NCBI GenBank assembly: GCA_003166915.1
Contig: PMUK01000068.1
Span: 1-38,699 of the forward strand
Length of the DNA: 38,699 nt
Direction of reading: 5' to 3'
From: Candidatus Cybelea palsarum
GTDB taxonomy: Bacteria > Vulcanimicrobiota > Vulcanimicrobiia > Vulcanimicrobiales > Vulcanimicrobiaceae
Shown: positions 16,436 to 25,263 of the stretch, one piece after another
How positions within the stretch are numbered: position 1 is the stretch's first letter
Layout: each line of letters starts with the position of its first letter
Notes under the pieces: generated by a model
Databases searched by the model: none
Seen by the model: only the letters and a program-made list of their open reading frames with translations
What the model was told of the DNA's origin: nothing
Translations under genes and position numbers: made by a program

Positions 16436-18523
16436 CTATAGCGGCGACGTTCCATTGACGGTGACGCTGACCGACGAGCCCGGCGCGAGCGTCGTCCCGG
16501 CCGGGGGATCGGTTCCCACGACCTTGCCGTCCGCGCCGGCCGTCGTCGTATACTCCCATTTCGCAACGGAGTAGCCGTTTTCCGACAGCGTCTTGATCGC
16601 TTCGGCTTTATACATTCCATTCGTGTCGGGGACTTCGCCCGGGACCGAGAGCGTCACTTCGACGGTCGTTCCCTGCGGACTCTGACCGGGCGGCGGATCC
16701 TGGGCAAGGATCTTCCCGTTGTTTGTGCTCTGCTGCACGTAACGCACGCTATACTGAAAACCGGCCGCGATGAGCGCTTGGAGTGCGGCGGTGTATTCCA
16801 GGCCGGCCACGCTAGGAAGGCTCACCAGTGGGCCGGTGCCTGCCGGCGGCGCGGTGCTGACCGGCACGCCGCTATTGACGACGACGTGAACGGTCGCATT
16901 TCGATCGAGCTTCGTGCCCGCCGCGATACTTTGCGACGCAATGGTATCCGGCGGCATTCCCGCCACCGTCTGCGTCGTGTCCAAAGTTACGCCGAGTTGG
17001 CGCGCTTTTGACTGCGCGCTTTCGACTTTCATTCCGACGAAGTTTGGAACGACGACGGGTGCCGGGCCGTCCGAAACGACCAACGTGATGCGGCTGCCTT
17101 CGGGAACCTTCGCCCCCGGCTTTGGCGCCTGGTCGATCACGTTATCCCTCACCGTATTGTCGAAGCGGCGCACGAGCGTCACCGCAAAGCCGTCCTGCTG
17201 CAAAGTTCTCGCGGCATCGTTCGCGCTATAACCGCGCACGTCGTTGAGCCCCAGCAACGGCTTTCCATTGCTGATGACCAACTCTACGACCTGGTTCTTC
17301 TCGACCTTCGTCTCCGCCGGCGGCGATTGACGGATCACGTGATCGGGCGGAACCGTCTCGCTCGCGCTCTTGGTAAAGCGCGTTCGCAAGCCCGCATTAA
17401 CGACCGCCTGTTGGGCCGCCGCTTGGGTCATGCCCGTATAGTCTTCAACAACGACGCCCGTTCCGAGCGACTGCAACGGCCGAGCGAATAGGAAGTAACC
17501 TAGTCCCGTCGCGCCGATCAATGCGAGCACCAGCGCGGCGGCAACCCACGCCCTTCGGGCCGAACGCGGCGGTTCTTCTTGCGCTTCGGAAAGAGAAGGC
17601 CGATCGGGCATCGGCGAACGTCGCGGCGGGAGCGGCCCGCGCCCGGTAGACGCATGGTCCGGCGCATCGTCGGCGATGCGATACCCCGCGACGCTGGGGC
17701 GCTCGCGAGCTTCGCGCAGCGCAGTGGCAAGCTCGCTTGCCGATTGGAACCGGCGTTGCGGGTTTTTCTGCAGCAAACGATTGACGATGGCTGCCAAGGC
17801 CGGGCTGATACCGCTCGAGCGAACTTCGATTACCGGGACCGGATCGCCGATGTGTTTGAGCGCGACGGTTACCGCCGACTCTCCCGTATAGGGCAGCTTG
17901 CCGGTCAGCATTTGATAGAGCACGATGCCCATGCTGTATAGGTCGGAGGTCTCGTGAAGCTCGTGTTCCTGCGCCTGTTCCGGCGAGATGTAGTAGACGC
18001 TGCCCATCACGAGTCCGGGCTTGGTCAGGGCCATCGTTTGTTGAGATACCGCGCGCGCGATTCCGAAATCGGAAAGCTTCACGACGTCGTCTTTGGTCAC
18101 GAGGATGTTCGCGGGCTTGATGTCGCGATGGAGAATGCCCTGCCGGTGCGCGTAGGCCAGACCGCTGGCGATCTGCGCCGCATAATCGATCGCCACGGGT
18201 TCGGGAATGCATCCGTCCGCGGCAATGATCTCGGCCAGCGACGGGCCGTCCACGAGCTCCATTACGATGAAGTAGGTCTCGCCCTCGTGACCGACATCGA
18301 AGGTATTGACGATGTTGGGATGCGAGAGTTTCGCCGCCGACTCCGCTTCCTGATAGAAACGGCGAACGAACTCGGCATCGGCTGCATATTGCTCGCGAAG
18401 GACCTTTACTGCAACGCGACGGCGAAGCAGAATATCCGTACCGCAGTAGACGATCGCCATGCCGCCTTCGCCGAGCTTTCGGTCGAGCCGGTATCGGTTA
18501 TTGAATATCCGCTCCTCGATCAA
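16436..18523 (-). CDS. pknB: PASTA-domain serine/threonine protein kinase
   Basis: This is a membrane receptor-like kinase of the PknB/PrkC/StkP group that senses muropeptides or lipid II and phosphorylates cell-wall and division proteins. In 695 residues: the kinase domain (about 10-275) has GEGGMAIVY, AVKVL Lys, HRDIKPANIL, SDFG and SPEQ; a disordered Pro-rich juxtamembrane linker covers about 280-325; one TM helix about 327-349 follows. Five PASTA repeats then span about 355-690, seen as repeated VP/VV-x-x-x-G-M entries and closing V-V-x-SxG strands. It overlaps the class B PBP start region by 4 bp, an arrangement like the actinobacterial pbpA-pknB pair. No partner PP2C phosphatase, FHA protein or RodA/FtsW is present in the window. 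Confidence 0.94.
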   Translation of the reverse strand: MIEERIFNNRYRLDRKLGEGGMAIVYCGTDILLRRRVAVKVLREQYAADAEFVRRFYQEAESAAKLSHPNIVNTFDVGHEGETYFIVMELVDGPSLAEIIAADGCIPEPVAIDYAAQIASGLAYAHRQGILHRDIKPANILVTKDDVVKLSDFGIARAVSQQTMALTKPGLVMGSVYYISPEQAQEHELHETSDLYSMGIVLYQMLTGKLPYTGESAVTVALKHIGDPVPVIEVRSSGISPALAAIVNRLLQKNPQRRFQSASELATALREARERPSVAGYRIADDAPDHASTGRGPLPPRRSPMPDRPSLSEAQEEPPRSARRAWVAAALVLALIGATGLGYFLFARPLQSLGTGVVVEDYTGMTQAAAQQAVVNAGLRTRFTKSASETVPPDHVIRQSPPAETKVEKNQVVELVISNGKPLLGLNDVRGYSANDAARTLQQDGFAVTLVRRFDNTVRDNVIDQAPKPGAKVPEGSRITLVVSDGPAPVVVPNFVGMKVESAQSKARQLGVTLDTTQTVAGMPPDTIASQSIAAGTKLDRNATVHVVVNSGVPVSTAPPAGTGPLVSLPSVAGLEYTAALQALIAAGFQYSVRYVQQSTNNGKILAQDPPPGQSPQGTTVEVTLSVPGEVPDTNGMYKAEAIKTLSENGYSVAKWEYTTTAGADGKVVGTDPPAGTTLAPGSSVSVTVNGTSPL

Positions 18524-19926
18524 TTCCCCGTGTTCTCCAGCGCGGTCTTGAGCACGTCACGCGCGATCGGGGCGGCATAGGTCGCACCGTACCCGACATT
18601 CTCGACGACGATCGCTACGGCGACCCGTGGATGCTGGGCGGGAGCGAAGCAGACGAACCATGCGTGCGACCGGCCCAGCGGATTGGTCGCCGTCCCGGTC
18701 TTTCCCGCAACGATCACGTGCGGCAGTTGGGCAGGCGTGCCGGTTCCACGCTGGACCACCGCGATCATCATGTTCGTCACCTTCGCGGCCGTATCGCTCG
18801 ATACCGGGTTTGTGAGGGTCGCGGTAGCGGAGACGCTCGCGGGGATGCCGTCGCGCACGACTTGGCGGACGACGTACGGGCGCGGCTCCTCCCCCGCATT
18901 CGCAATCGTCGCACCGATCAGCGCCATCTGCAGCGGCGACACCAGCAGGGCTCCCTGGCCGAAACCCATTTGCGCCAACTCACCGGGGACGATCTCGGCC
19001 TTCGGGGGTACTCGAGCCGGCTCGGCCGGTAGTTGAAAATCCAACGGAGTTCCGATGCCCCAGCGGTCGAGGTAGGCATAGAACGTGTCCACGCCCATTT
19101 TGAGCGCGATCTGCGCGAAGTCTACGTTGCTCGAAAGGGCGAATGCCGTCGTGAGGTTGGCGTACCCCGTCGCCTCGCTCTCGTTGTCGTGCAGCGTAAA
19201 ATCGCCGATCTGCAGATATCCGGGATCCTCGAAATGCGAATCCATCGTGACCGTGCCGCTGTCGAGTGCGGCCGATGCGGTGAAGATCTTAAACGTAGAG
19301 CCTGGCGGATAAAGACCGTCGAGCGCGCGATCGAGCAACGGAGCCCGCGCGTCATCGCGCAGTGCTGGAAACTCCGCGTCGAGGTCGTTCGGATCGTAGC
19401 TCGGCACGCTTGCGATCGCGAGGACGGCTCCGGTCTGCGGGTCCAGGACGACACCCGCGGCCCGGCTGTAGCGCGATAACGATGAATAGAGTTCTGCTTG
19501 GATCGCCGGAACGATCGTCGTCACGATGTCCGCACCTGCAGCCACGTCGGTAGAGCCGCGAAGGGCGCCCGCAATTTGTTCGAGTTGCGCGATTGGATCG
19601 CCGCTGGCATCCGGAGGCGTGAGCGCGCGGTCGAATGCCGCTTCGATTCCGCTCGTGCCGTAGCGTTGCGAAACGTAGCCGACCAGCGCAGCCGCCTGCG
19701 CGCCCAAGGGATACTCGCGCTTTCCGCCTTGGGTCTGCGCAAGGACCGTCCCATCGCTCGCGACGATGCGCCCTCGGTTCGCGTCGAGCAGCGCGTGACG
19801 CGGATTGCTCGGACGCTGCGCGATTGCAGAGGCGATGACCAACTGCACGTACGCTTGGCGAACCGCGAGAATAACGAATAGAATAACGAAGAACGTCGCC
19901 AGCTCGCGAATCCCGCGGTTGGTCAT
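18520..19926 (-). CDS. pbpA: Class B penicillin-binding protein (PbpA/FtsI-like transpeptidase)
   Basis: This D,D-transpeptidase cross-links peptidoglycan in the periplasm. It starts at ATG 19926, which overlaps the upstream stop as ATGA, and is 468 residues long. One N-terminal TM helix (about 11-30) is followed by a short linker/dimerisation part (about 40-150) and the transpeptidase domain with all three motifs: Ser210-Thr-Phe-Lys213, Ser265-Ser-Asn267, Lys409-Thr-Gly-Thr412. It is shorter than FtsI/PBP2 (about 550-650) because the pedestal domain is small, and is close in size and context to mycobacterial PbpA, which is encoded with PknB. It ends in a 4-bp overlap with the PASTA kinase gene, suggesting they act together. 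Confidence 0.9.
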   Translation of the reverse strand: MTNRGIRELATFFVILFVILAVRQAYVQLVIASAIAQRPSNPRHALLDANRGRIVASDGTVLAQTQGGKREYPLGAQAAALVGYVSQRYGTSGIEAAFDRALTPPDASGDPIAQLEQIAGALRGSTDVAAGADIVTTIVPAIQAELYSSLSRYSRAAGVVLDPQTGAVLAIASVPSYDPNDLDAEFPALRDDARAPLLDRALDGLYPPGSTFKIFTASAALDSGTVTMDSHFEDPGYLQIGDFTLHDNESEATGYANLTTAFALSSNVDFAQIALKMGVDTFYAYLDRWGIGTPLDFQLPAEPARVPPKAEIVPGELAQMGFGQGALLVSPLQMALIGATIANAGEEPRPYVVRQVVRDGIPASVSATATLTNPVSSDTAAKVTNMMIAVVQRGTGTPAQLPHVIVAGKTGTATNPLGRSHAWFVCFAPAQHPRVAVAIVVENVGYGATYAAPIARDVLKTALENTGN

Positions 19927-20732
19927 ACTTCGCGGAGCACGGAGAAGCCCGACTCGGTTTTGACGGCCATGTACGTCCGCGAGCTTTCGCCCGAGATCGT
20001 CGCGTTGACTATTGACAGCGCGTGGCTTTGCGCAACGCTGCCGATCGCCAGTACTTCTTGCACGCCGAGCTCTTCGAGCAATGGGGGTGCGACGTATGCG
20101 CACGACGGCACGCTCTCGAAATGACGTTCCTCATAAAGGCCTTCGTGCCACGGACCCCGTTTGCCGAAGACTTGCGCGTGGTAATCCCAAGCGCACAGTT
20201 GGCGATCCTTCCAGACGAACTCGTCACGTACGCACAACGAACGGCACACCGCGCACGCGACGAGATCGCCGTGCGGACGCGCGAGCCCCTCGACGATTTC
20301 ATCCGGGATATCCTCGATGTTGAGCACGGCGCGCTGGTCGAGGACTTCCGGAATGGGAGTCTCCCATCCAATTCGCGTTAGCATTTCGATATCGCGTAAC
20401 GAGGCAACGAAGGCGTGTTCGTCTTCGCCCGGAAACGTGCGATCGATCCACTCGAGGATGCCGTCGGCCGGAATACCGACATCCTGCCGCCCGTCGCCGA
20501 CGCAAACACCGCGAGGGGTCCATGCCAGCGGAACGAGGCGCGCGGTAACGATGCCGGCCGCCTTGCCGGATTCGGTCGCAGCCCGAAAGCTACTCGTGCC
20601 GGCTAGCGTGCTAGCGTTGCCGCCGAGGATAAAGACGCGCGGCTCCGATACTCTTGCAGGCTGCGCGGCGGGCCCGCCTTGCTTGCGAGCGCCTCCGCCA
20701 GCGCTCGCGCGGTATCTAAACTCGTCAAACAC
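19923..20732 (-). CDS. Uncharacterised Cys-rich protein between carB and the PBP
   Basis: I do not recognise this protein (269 residues from the chosen start). The only standard start before residue 117 is GTG at 20732, which overlaps the carB 3' end by 130 bp; the first 30 or so residues look atypical and may not all be translated. The better-conserved-looking core begins RVFILGGNAS and runs through acidic segments. A cluster Cys160-x2-Cys163-x3-Cys167-x12-Cys180-x4-His185 (ACAVCRSLC...CAWDYH) looks like a zinc-binding knuckle. There is no signal peptide or membrane helix. It ends in an ATGA overlap with the PBP gene, so it belongs to the PBP-kinase unit at least by coupling. Function unknown. 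Confidence 0.6.
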   Translation of the reverse strand: MFDEFRYRASAGGGARKQGGPAAQPARVSEPRVFILGGNASTLAGTSSFRAATESGKAAGIVTARLVPLAWTPRGVCVGDGRQDVGIPADGILEWIDRTFPGEDEHAFVASLRDIEMLTRIGWETPIPEVLDQRAVLNIEDIPDEIVEGLARPHGDLVACAVCRSLCVRDEFVWKDRQLCAWDYHAQVFGKRGPWHEGLYEERHFESVPSCAYVAPPLLEELGVQEVLAIGSVAQSHALSIVNATISGESSRTYMAVKTESGFSVLREV

Positions 20733-23716
20733 GCAATGCTCGCTTCGACCGCAGCGCGGCGAATCTTGTAAGCGTCGGATATTTCTCTCAGTCCTTTCGC
20801 GTCGTTGATAACTAAGTCGACTGTGCGCGAACCGATGAGATCCAGTACGTGGGGCGATCCGTCTGCAATCTTGTTGATCCGCTCGCTCGCGATACCGGCC
20901 GCCTGCAAAAGCTGGTGCGTGCCGGGCGTCGCCACCAGCGTATGCCCCAGCGCGGAATACCTGCGAAGCACCGCAATGGATTCTTCCTTGCTTTCGTCGG
21001 CGATCGAAGCCAGAATTCGCGCGCCGGTACCCGGCAGCCGGATGCCGGCCGCGAGAAAACCCTTCCGCAGCGCTCCGCCAAAGGAATCGTCGATTCCCAG
21101 CACCTCGCCGGTTGACTTCATTTCGGGGCTCAAGATCGTCTCGACGCCGCGCATTTTTGAAAACGAAAAGACCGGCACCTTTACCACGACGTACGGAACG
21201 TGAGGAACGAGGCCGATGCCGTACTCCATATCGCGCAGCCGCTCGCCGAGCGCGATGCGCGTCGCGGCCGCGACGAGATTGATGCCGGTGGCCTTTTGGA
21301 TAATCGGAACGGTACGGCTGGCGCGGGGGTTGGCTTCGATGATATAGAGCTTCTCGTCGTGCAGAACGAACTGGATATTGATCAGGCCTCGAATGCCGAG
21401 CTCTCGCGCGATGGCGTGCGAGATGCCGGCGATGCGCTCTTCCATTTCGGGTCCGATGATTTGCACCGGGTAGACGCTGATCGAGTCGCCGGAATGAACG
21501 CCGGCGCGCTCGATGTGTTCGAAAATGCCCGGAATCAGCACGTCCTCGCCATCGAAAACGGCATCGACCTCGAGCTCGAGACCGCGGAGATACCGATCGA
21601 CGAGCAGCGGTGCTTCTGGAAGTATCGGCGGAGCGGATTCCGCGTACGCGGCTAGCTGGGCCTCGTTATAAACGATCTCCATGGCCCGGCCACCCAAGAC
21701 GAACGAAGGACGAACGAGTACGGGGAAGCCAAGCTCGCGAGCGATCGCTCTCGCTTGACGGAAACTACGCGCGGCCTTTCCTTGCGGTCGCGCGACGCCT
21801 AACCGCGAGAGCGCCGCATCGAACTGCTCGCGATTCTCTGCCATATCGAGCGACTTTCGGTCGCTCCCCAGGATCTGCACACCGCGCCGGCTCAGCTCGC
21901 CCGCAAGATTGATCGCGGTCTGTCCGCCGAAGGCGAGCATGACTCCGCTCGCGTTCGTCGCGCGATATGCGGCCTCGACTTCATCCGCGCCGGGCGGCTC
22001 GAAGATCAGCGTGTCCGATATGTCAAAATCCGTCGACACGGTCTCCGGGTTGTTGTTGACGACGACCGGCGATCGGCCCGCCGCTTTGAGGGCCCAGGCC
22101 GCGTGCACGCAACTGTAATCGAACTCGATGCCCTGACCGATGCGAATGGGGCCGCTTCCCACCACGACGACGGCCCGCGCGGGAGTTGGACGGATCTCGT
22201 CTTGCTCGCCCCGCGAGAGATAGTAATAGGGCGATTGGGCCGGAAACTCCGCCGCCGCCGTGTCGACCATTCGAAAGGCGACCGCGCCGTTGTGCCGTTC
22301 GCCGCGCCGCTCGATTCCGACGAGTTCCGCGAGTTCGTAGAGCCAGAACCGGTCGATGGCCGACAGCTCGTGGATTCGGTCGATCGTCGGGACCGGATCG
22401 TTGCCGCCGCGGCGCAGCAACTCGCAGACGGCAAAAAGGCGCTCGTGCGTCGGTCGAACGACGATCGCCTCGAGCTCGCCGTCACTCCACTCGATCAGCG
22501 GCCCGGTCAAGGTTTCGCGACCGAGGTCGAGACCACGTACCGCTTTGAGCAAGGCTGCCTGGAAGGTTCGGCCGATACCCATCGCTTCGCCGGTCGACTT
22601 CATCTGCGTGCCGATTGCCTTGTCGGCGAACGGAAACTTGTCGAAGGGCCAGCGCGGAATCTTTACGACGACGTAATCGAGCGCCGGTTCGTACGCTGCC
22701 TTCGTAACGCCGGTGACCGGGTTCTCGATCTCGTCGAGCCGCTGTCCCAACGCGATGCGCGTCGAAATCTTCGCGATCGGGTAGCCCGTCGCTTTGGACG
22801 CTAGCGCGGAGCTGCGCGAGACCCGCGGGTTGACCTCGATGATCGCGTATTGGCTGCTGTACGGATCGAGCGCGAACTGAATGTTACAGCCACCTTGTAC
22901 GCCGAGCGCTCGAATCACATTGATGCTCGCGCTGCGCAACATTTGATACTCGAGATCGGAGAGCGTCTGCGAGGGCGCGACGACGATCGAGTCGCCCGTG
23001 TGAATGCCTACCGGATCGAAGTTCTCCATGTTGCAGACGACGATACAGTTGTCGCTGCCATCACGTAACACTTCGTATTCAATCTCTTTCCATCCGAGCA
23101 ACGACGTCTCGAGAAGGACTTGATGGATGAGGCTTGCGTTCAGTCCCGCATCGAGCATCGCGCGCAGCTCCGCATCGTTCGAAACGATGCCGCCGCCCGT
23201 GCCGGCCAGTGTGTAAGCGGGGCGCACAACGAGCGGATATCCCGCCGTTTGCGCAAACGCGACGCCCTGCTCGATATCGGTGACGACTGCGCTCTCCGCG
23301 ACGGGTTCGCCGATCTCTTGCATCTTGAGCTTAAAGCGCTCCCGGTCTTCGGCGAGCCGAATCGTTTCGATCGGCGTACCGAGTAACTCGATGCCGTAGC
23401 GCTCGAGTACGCCCGCCTCATCGAGTTCGACGGCGAGATTGAGGCCGGTCTGCCCGCCGAGCGTGGGAAGCAACGCATCGGGACGCTCGCGCGCTACGAT
23501 CTCTTCGATCGATTGCGCCGTCAGCGGCTCCAGATAGACCGCGTCGGAAATCTCGGGATCCGTCATGATCGTCGCGGGATTCGAGTTGACGAGGACGACG
23601 CGATGGCCTTCCTCACGCAGCGCGCGACACGCCTGAACGCCCGCATAATCGAACTCGGCAGCCTGGCCGATGACGATCGGCCCCGACCCGATGACCATGA
23701 CATTCCGGCGCGACAT
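20603..23716 (-). CDS. carB: Carbamoyl-phosphate synthase large chain
   Basis: CarB makes carbamoyl phosphate from bicarbonate, ammonia delivered by CarA, and two ATP, for pyrimidine and arginine synthesis. The 1037 residues show both ATP-grasp halves: the N-terminal carboxyphosphate unit starts VIGSGPIVIGQAAEFDYAG (about 8-26), and the second carbamate unit repeats the pattern as VVGSGPIRIGQGIEFDYS near 540. Both halves have PS/PAY-VLGG or TLAGTGGG loops and EVNPR/EANPR motifs. The C-terminal allosteric/MGS-like domain (about 920-1010) ends near RSLQEY. It lies about 4 kb downstream of carA, separated by the Bat module and pdxH, and 51 bp after pdxH. Its 3' end overlaps the next gene by 130 bp. 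Confidence 0.97.
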   Translation of the reverse strand: MSRRNVMVIGSGPIVIGQAAEFDYAGVQACRALREEGHRVVLVNSNPATIMTDPEISDAVYLEPLTAQSIEEIVARERPDALLPTLGGQTGLNLAVELDEAGVLERYGIELLGTPIETIRLAEDRERFKLKMQEIGEPVAESAVVTDIEQGVAFAQTAGYPLVVRPAYTLAGTGGGIVSNDAELRAMLDAGLNASLIHQVLLETSLLGWKEIEYEVLRDGSDNCIVVCNMENFDPVGIHTGDSIVVAPSQTLSDLEYQMLRSASINVIRALGVQGGCNIQFALDPYSSQYAIIEVNPRVSRSSALASKATGYPIAKISTRIALGQRLDEIENPVTGVTKAAYEPALDYVVVKIPRWPFDKFPFADKAIGTQMKSTGEAMGIGRTFQAALLKAVRGLDLGRETLTGPLIEWSDGELEAIVVRPTHERLFAVCELLRRGGNDPVPTIDRIHELSAIDRFWLYELAELVGIERRGERHNGAVAFRMVDTAAAEFPAQSPYYYLSRGEQDEIRPTPARAVVVVGSGPIRIGQGIEFDYSCVHAAWALKAAGRSPVVVNNNPETVSTDFDISDTLIFEPPGADEVEAAYRATNASGVMLAFGGQTAINLAGELSRRGVQILGSDRKSLDMAENREQFDAALSRLGVARPQGKAARSFRQARAIARELGFPVLVRPSFVLGGRAMEIVYNEAQLAAYAESAPPILPEAPLLVDRYLRGLELEVDAVFDGEDVLIPGIFEHIERAGVHSGDSISVYPVQIIGPEMEERIAGISHAIARELGIRGLINIQFVLHDEKLYIIEANPRASRTVPIIQKATGINLVAAATRIALGERLRDMEYGIGLVPHVPYVVVKVPVFSFSKMRGVETILSPEMKSTGEVLGIDDSFGGALRKGFLAAGIRLPGTGARILASIADESKEESIAVLRRYSALGHTLVATPGTHQLLQAAGIASERINKIADGSPHVLDLIGSRTVDLVINDAKGLREISDAYKIRRAAVEASIACLTSLDTARALAEALASKAGPPRSLQEYRSRASLSSAATLAR

Positions 23717-23767
23717 GCTCGGGCCGTTGGTTTATCGGATTGGCCGGTCAGTCCCTCTAGAACGATG

Positions 23768-24346
23768 TTAGGGCTGAAGCCGCGTCATCTGCCAGTCGTT
23801 TCCGCTGCGTTTGTATTCGATGCGCTCGTGCATGCGGTTTGGGCGCCCCTGCCAGAACTCAAAATATGACGGCGCGAGCAAATAGCCACCCCAGGAGTGC
23901 GGGCGCGGAACGGCTTCACCCTCGAAACGTTGCTCGAAGTGCGCGAAGCGTTCTTCGAGCACGGCGTGAGAGTCGATCGGCGCGCTCTGCTCGGAGGCCC
24001 ACGCCGCCAACTGATGCCCGCGCGGCCGCGAATCAAAATACTCGTCGGATTCGCTCTCCGAAAGAATTGAGATTACGCCCTCAATCCTGACTTGGCGCTC
24101 CATCCACGGCCAATAGAGCAGTGCGGCGGCGAAGGGATTCTCGGTAAGTTCGCGGCCCTTGCGACTCTCGTAGGACGTAAAGAAACGCAGGCCGCGACCG
24201 TCGAGGCCGCGCAATAGCACCATTCGTGCAGAAGGACGATCGTTCGCGCCGACGGTCGCCAGGCACATCGCTATGGCCTCGATGCGGTTTGAACCGCCCG
24301 CCTCGTCGATCCACTGCGTCAGCCGTGCAGTCGGATCGTCGCTCAC
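23768..24346 (-). CDS. pdxH: Pyridoxine/pyridoxamine 5'-phosphate oxidase
   Basis: PdxH is an FMN enzyme that oxidises pyridoxine-5'-P or pyridoxamine-5'-P to pyridoxal-5'-P. In 192 residues from GTG 24346: the FMN-binding stretch [23 protein letters not shown] (split over about 42-64) is followed by KGREL and [16 protein letters not shown] (substrate/FMN contacts). The [14 protein letters not shown] block and the C-terminal PP-like dimerisation end [25 protein letters not shown] follow. The GTG overlaps the upstream BatA stop as GTGA, which favours this start over an in-frame one 13 codons earlier. It has no obvious functional link with the neighbouring Bat or car genes. Confidence 0.93.
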   Translation of the reverse strand: [192 protein letters not shown]

Positions 24347-25263
24347 GGATAGCGACCTAGGCCGTAGCCGGCCAGAAACACGCACACCATCCCTAAGGCG
24401 CCGGCGACCGCAAACTGCATCGACGCATCGATGCGTTTGGGTTGGAGCGAGGTCGTTCGTCCGAGAGTGGAGAGCGCGTCGCGCAACTCGGTCGCATTCT
24501 CGACTCGCGCATAAGCGCCGCCGCTGGCTTGCGCGTAGCCGCGCAGCGCGTCCTCGTCAATAGTCGCCTCCTCGTTCGTTCCCGGAATTAGACCCCCGTT
24601 CTGGGTGCCGATGCCGACGGTGTAAACCGGGATGTGCTGGGTTCCCAGCCGTTGCGCAACTTCCATCGGATCGGTCCCGCTATTGTTGACGCCGTCCGTA
24701 ATGAGAACGATGACGCGATGGCCCTTGCGCGGGAGCATTCGCGCGGCAAGCGCAAGTGCATCGCCGATCGCAGTGGCACCGTTTGGCGGCGGAATTTCAT
24801 CGAGCCCCGAGAGAATGGCTTGATGATCGTCGCTCAGCGGCACGACGACTCCCGCCGCGCCGGCGAACGAAATGATTCCGATCTTCGTACCTGACGGGCT
24901 CTCGGCAATAAAGGCCCGCGCCGCAGCCTTTGAGGCTTCCGCGCGCGTCGGAAAGACGTCGGTCGCGGCCATGGATCCGGAAGTGTCGATGCAAACGAAA
25001 ACGCTGCCGTCGCGCGCCGGAAGCATCAGCTGCAGATGCGGACCGCCCACGCCGAGGACGAGCGCCGCGAACGCTACGAGCCAGAGGCCCTGCAACACAC
25101 GTGGAATCCACGTTCTGGGCTTCGCCGCGTCCCTGAAGAACGCGATGTTTGAATAGGCCAGGTCTTGTGTCGTGGCGCGCCGAGCAAGCGTCGCGTAGAG
25201 CACCCCAAAAATGACCAGAGCTACGACCCCGAGCCCGAGCCGCAGCGGATGGTCGATCGTCAC
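24343..25263 (-). CDS. BatA-like von Willebrand factor A domain membrane protein
   Basis: This 306-residue protein starts with GTG 25263, which overlaps the DUF58 stop as GTGA; longer in-frame extensions run inside that gene and look non-coding. Two N-terminal membrane segments (about 8-28, 52-70) precede a VWA domain (about 80-270) with an intact MIDAS metal site: Asp-x-Ser-Gly-Ser (IDTSGSM, about 86-92), the Thr in NGATAIGDAL, and Asp in LITDGVNNSG. A last TM helix lies near 280-302. BatA-type proteins act with MoxR ATPases and DUF58 proteins in a membrane chaperone/stress complex. Length is typical (about 320). Confidence 0.88.
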   Translation of the reverse strand: MTIDHPLRLGLGVVALVIFGVLYATLARRATTQDLAYSNIAFFRDAAKPRTWIPRVLQGLWLVAFAALVLGVGGPHLQLMLPARDGSVFVCIDTSGSMAATDVFPTRAEASKAAARAFIAESPSGTKIGIISFAGAAGVVVPLSDDHQAILSGLDEIPPPNGATAIGDALALAARMLPRKGHRVIVLITDGVNNSGTDPMEVAQRLGTQHIPVYTVGIGTQNGGLIPGTNEEATIDEDALRGYAQASGGAYARVENATELRDALSTLGRTTSLQPKRIDASMQFAVAGALGMVCVFLAGYGLGRYP

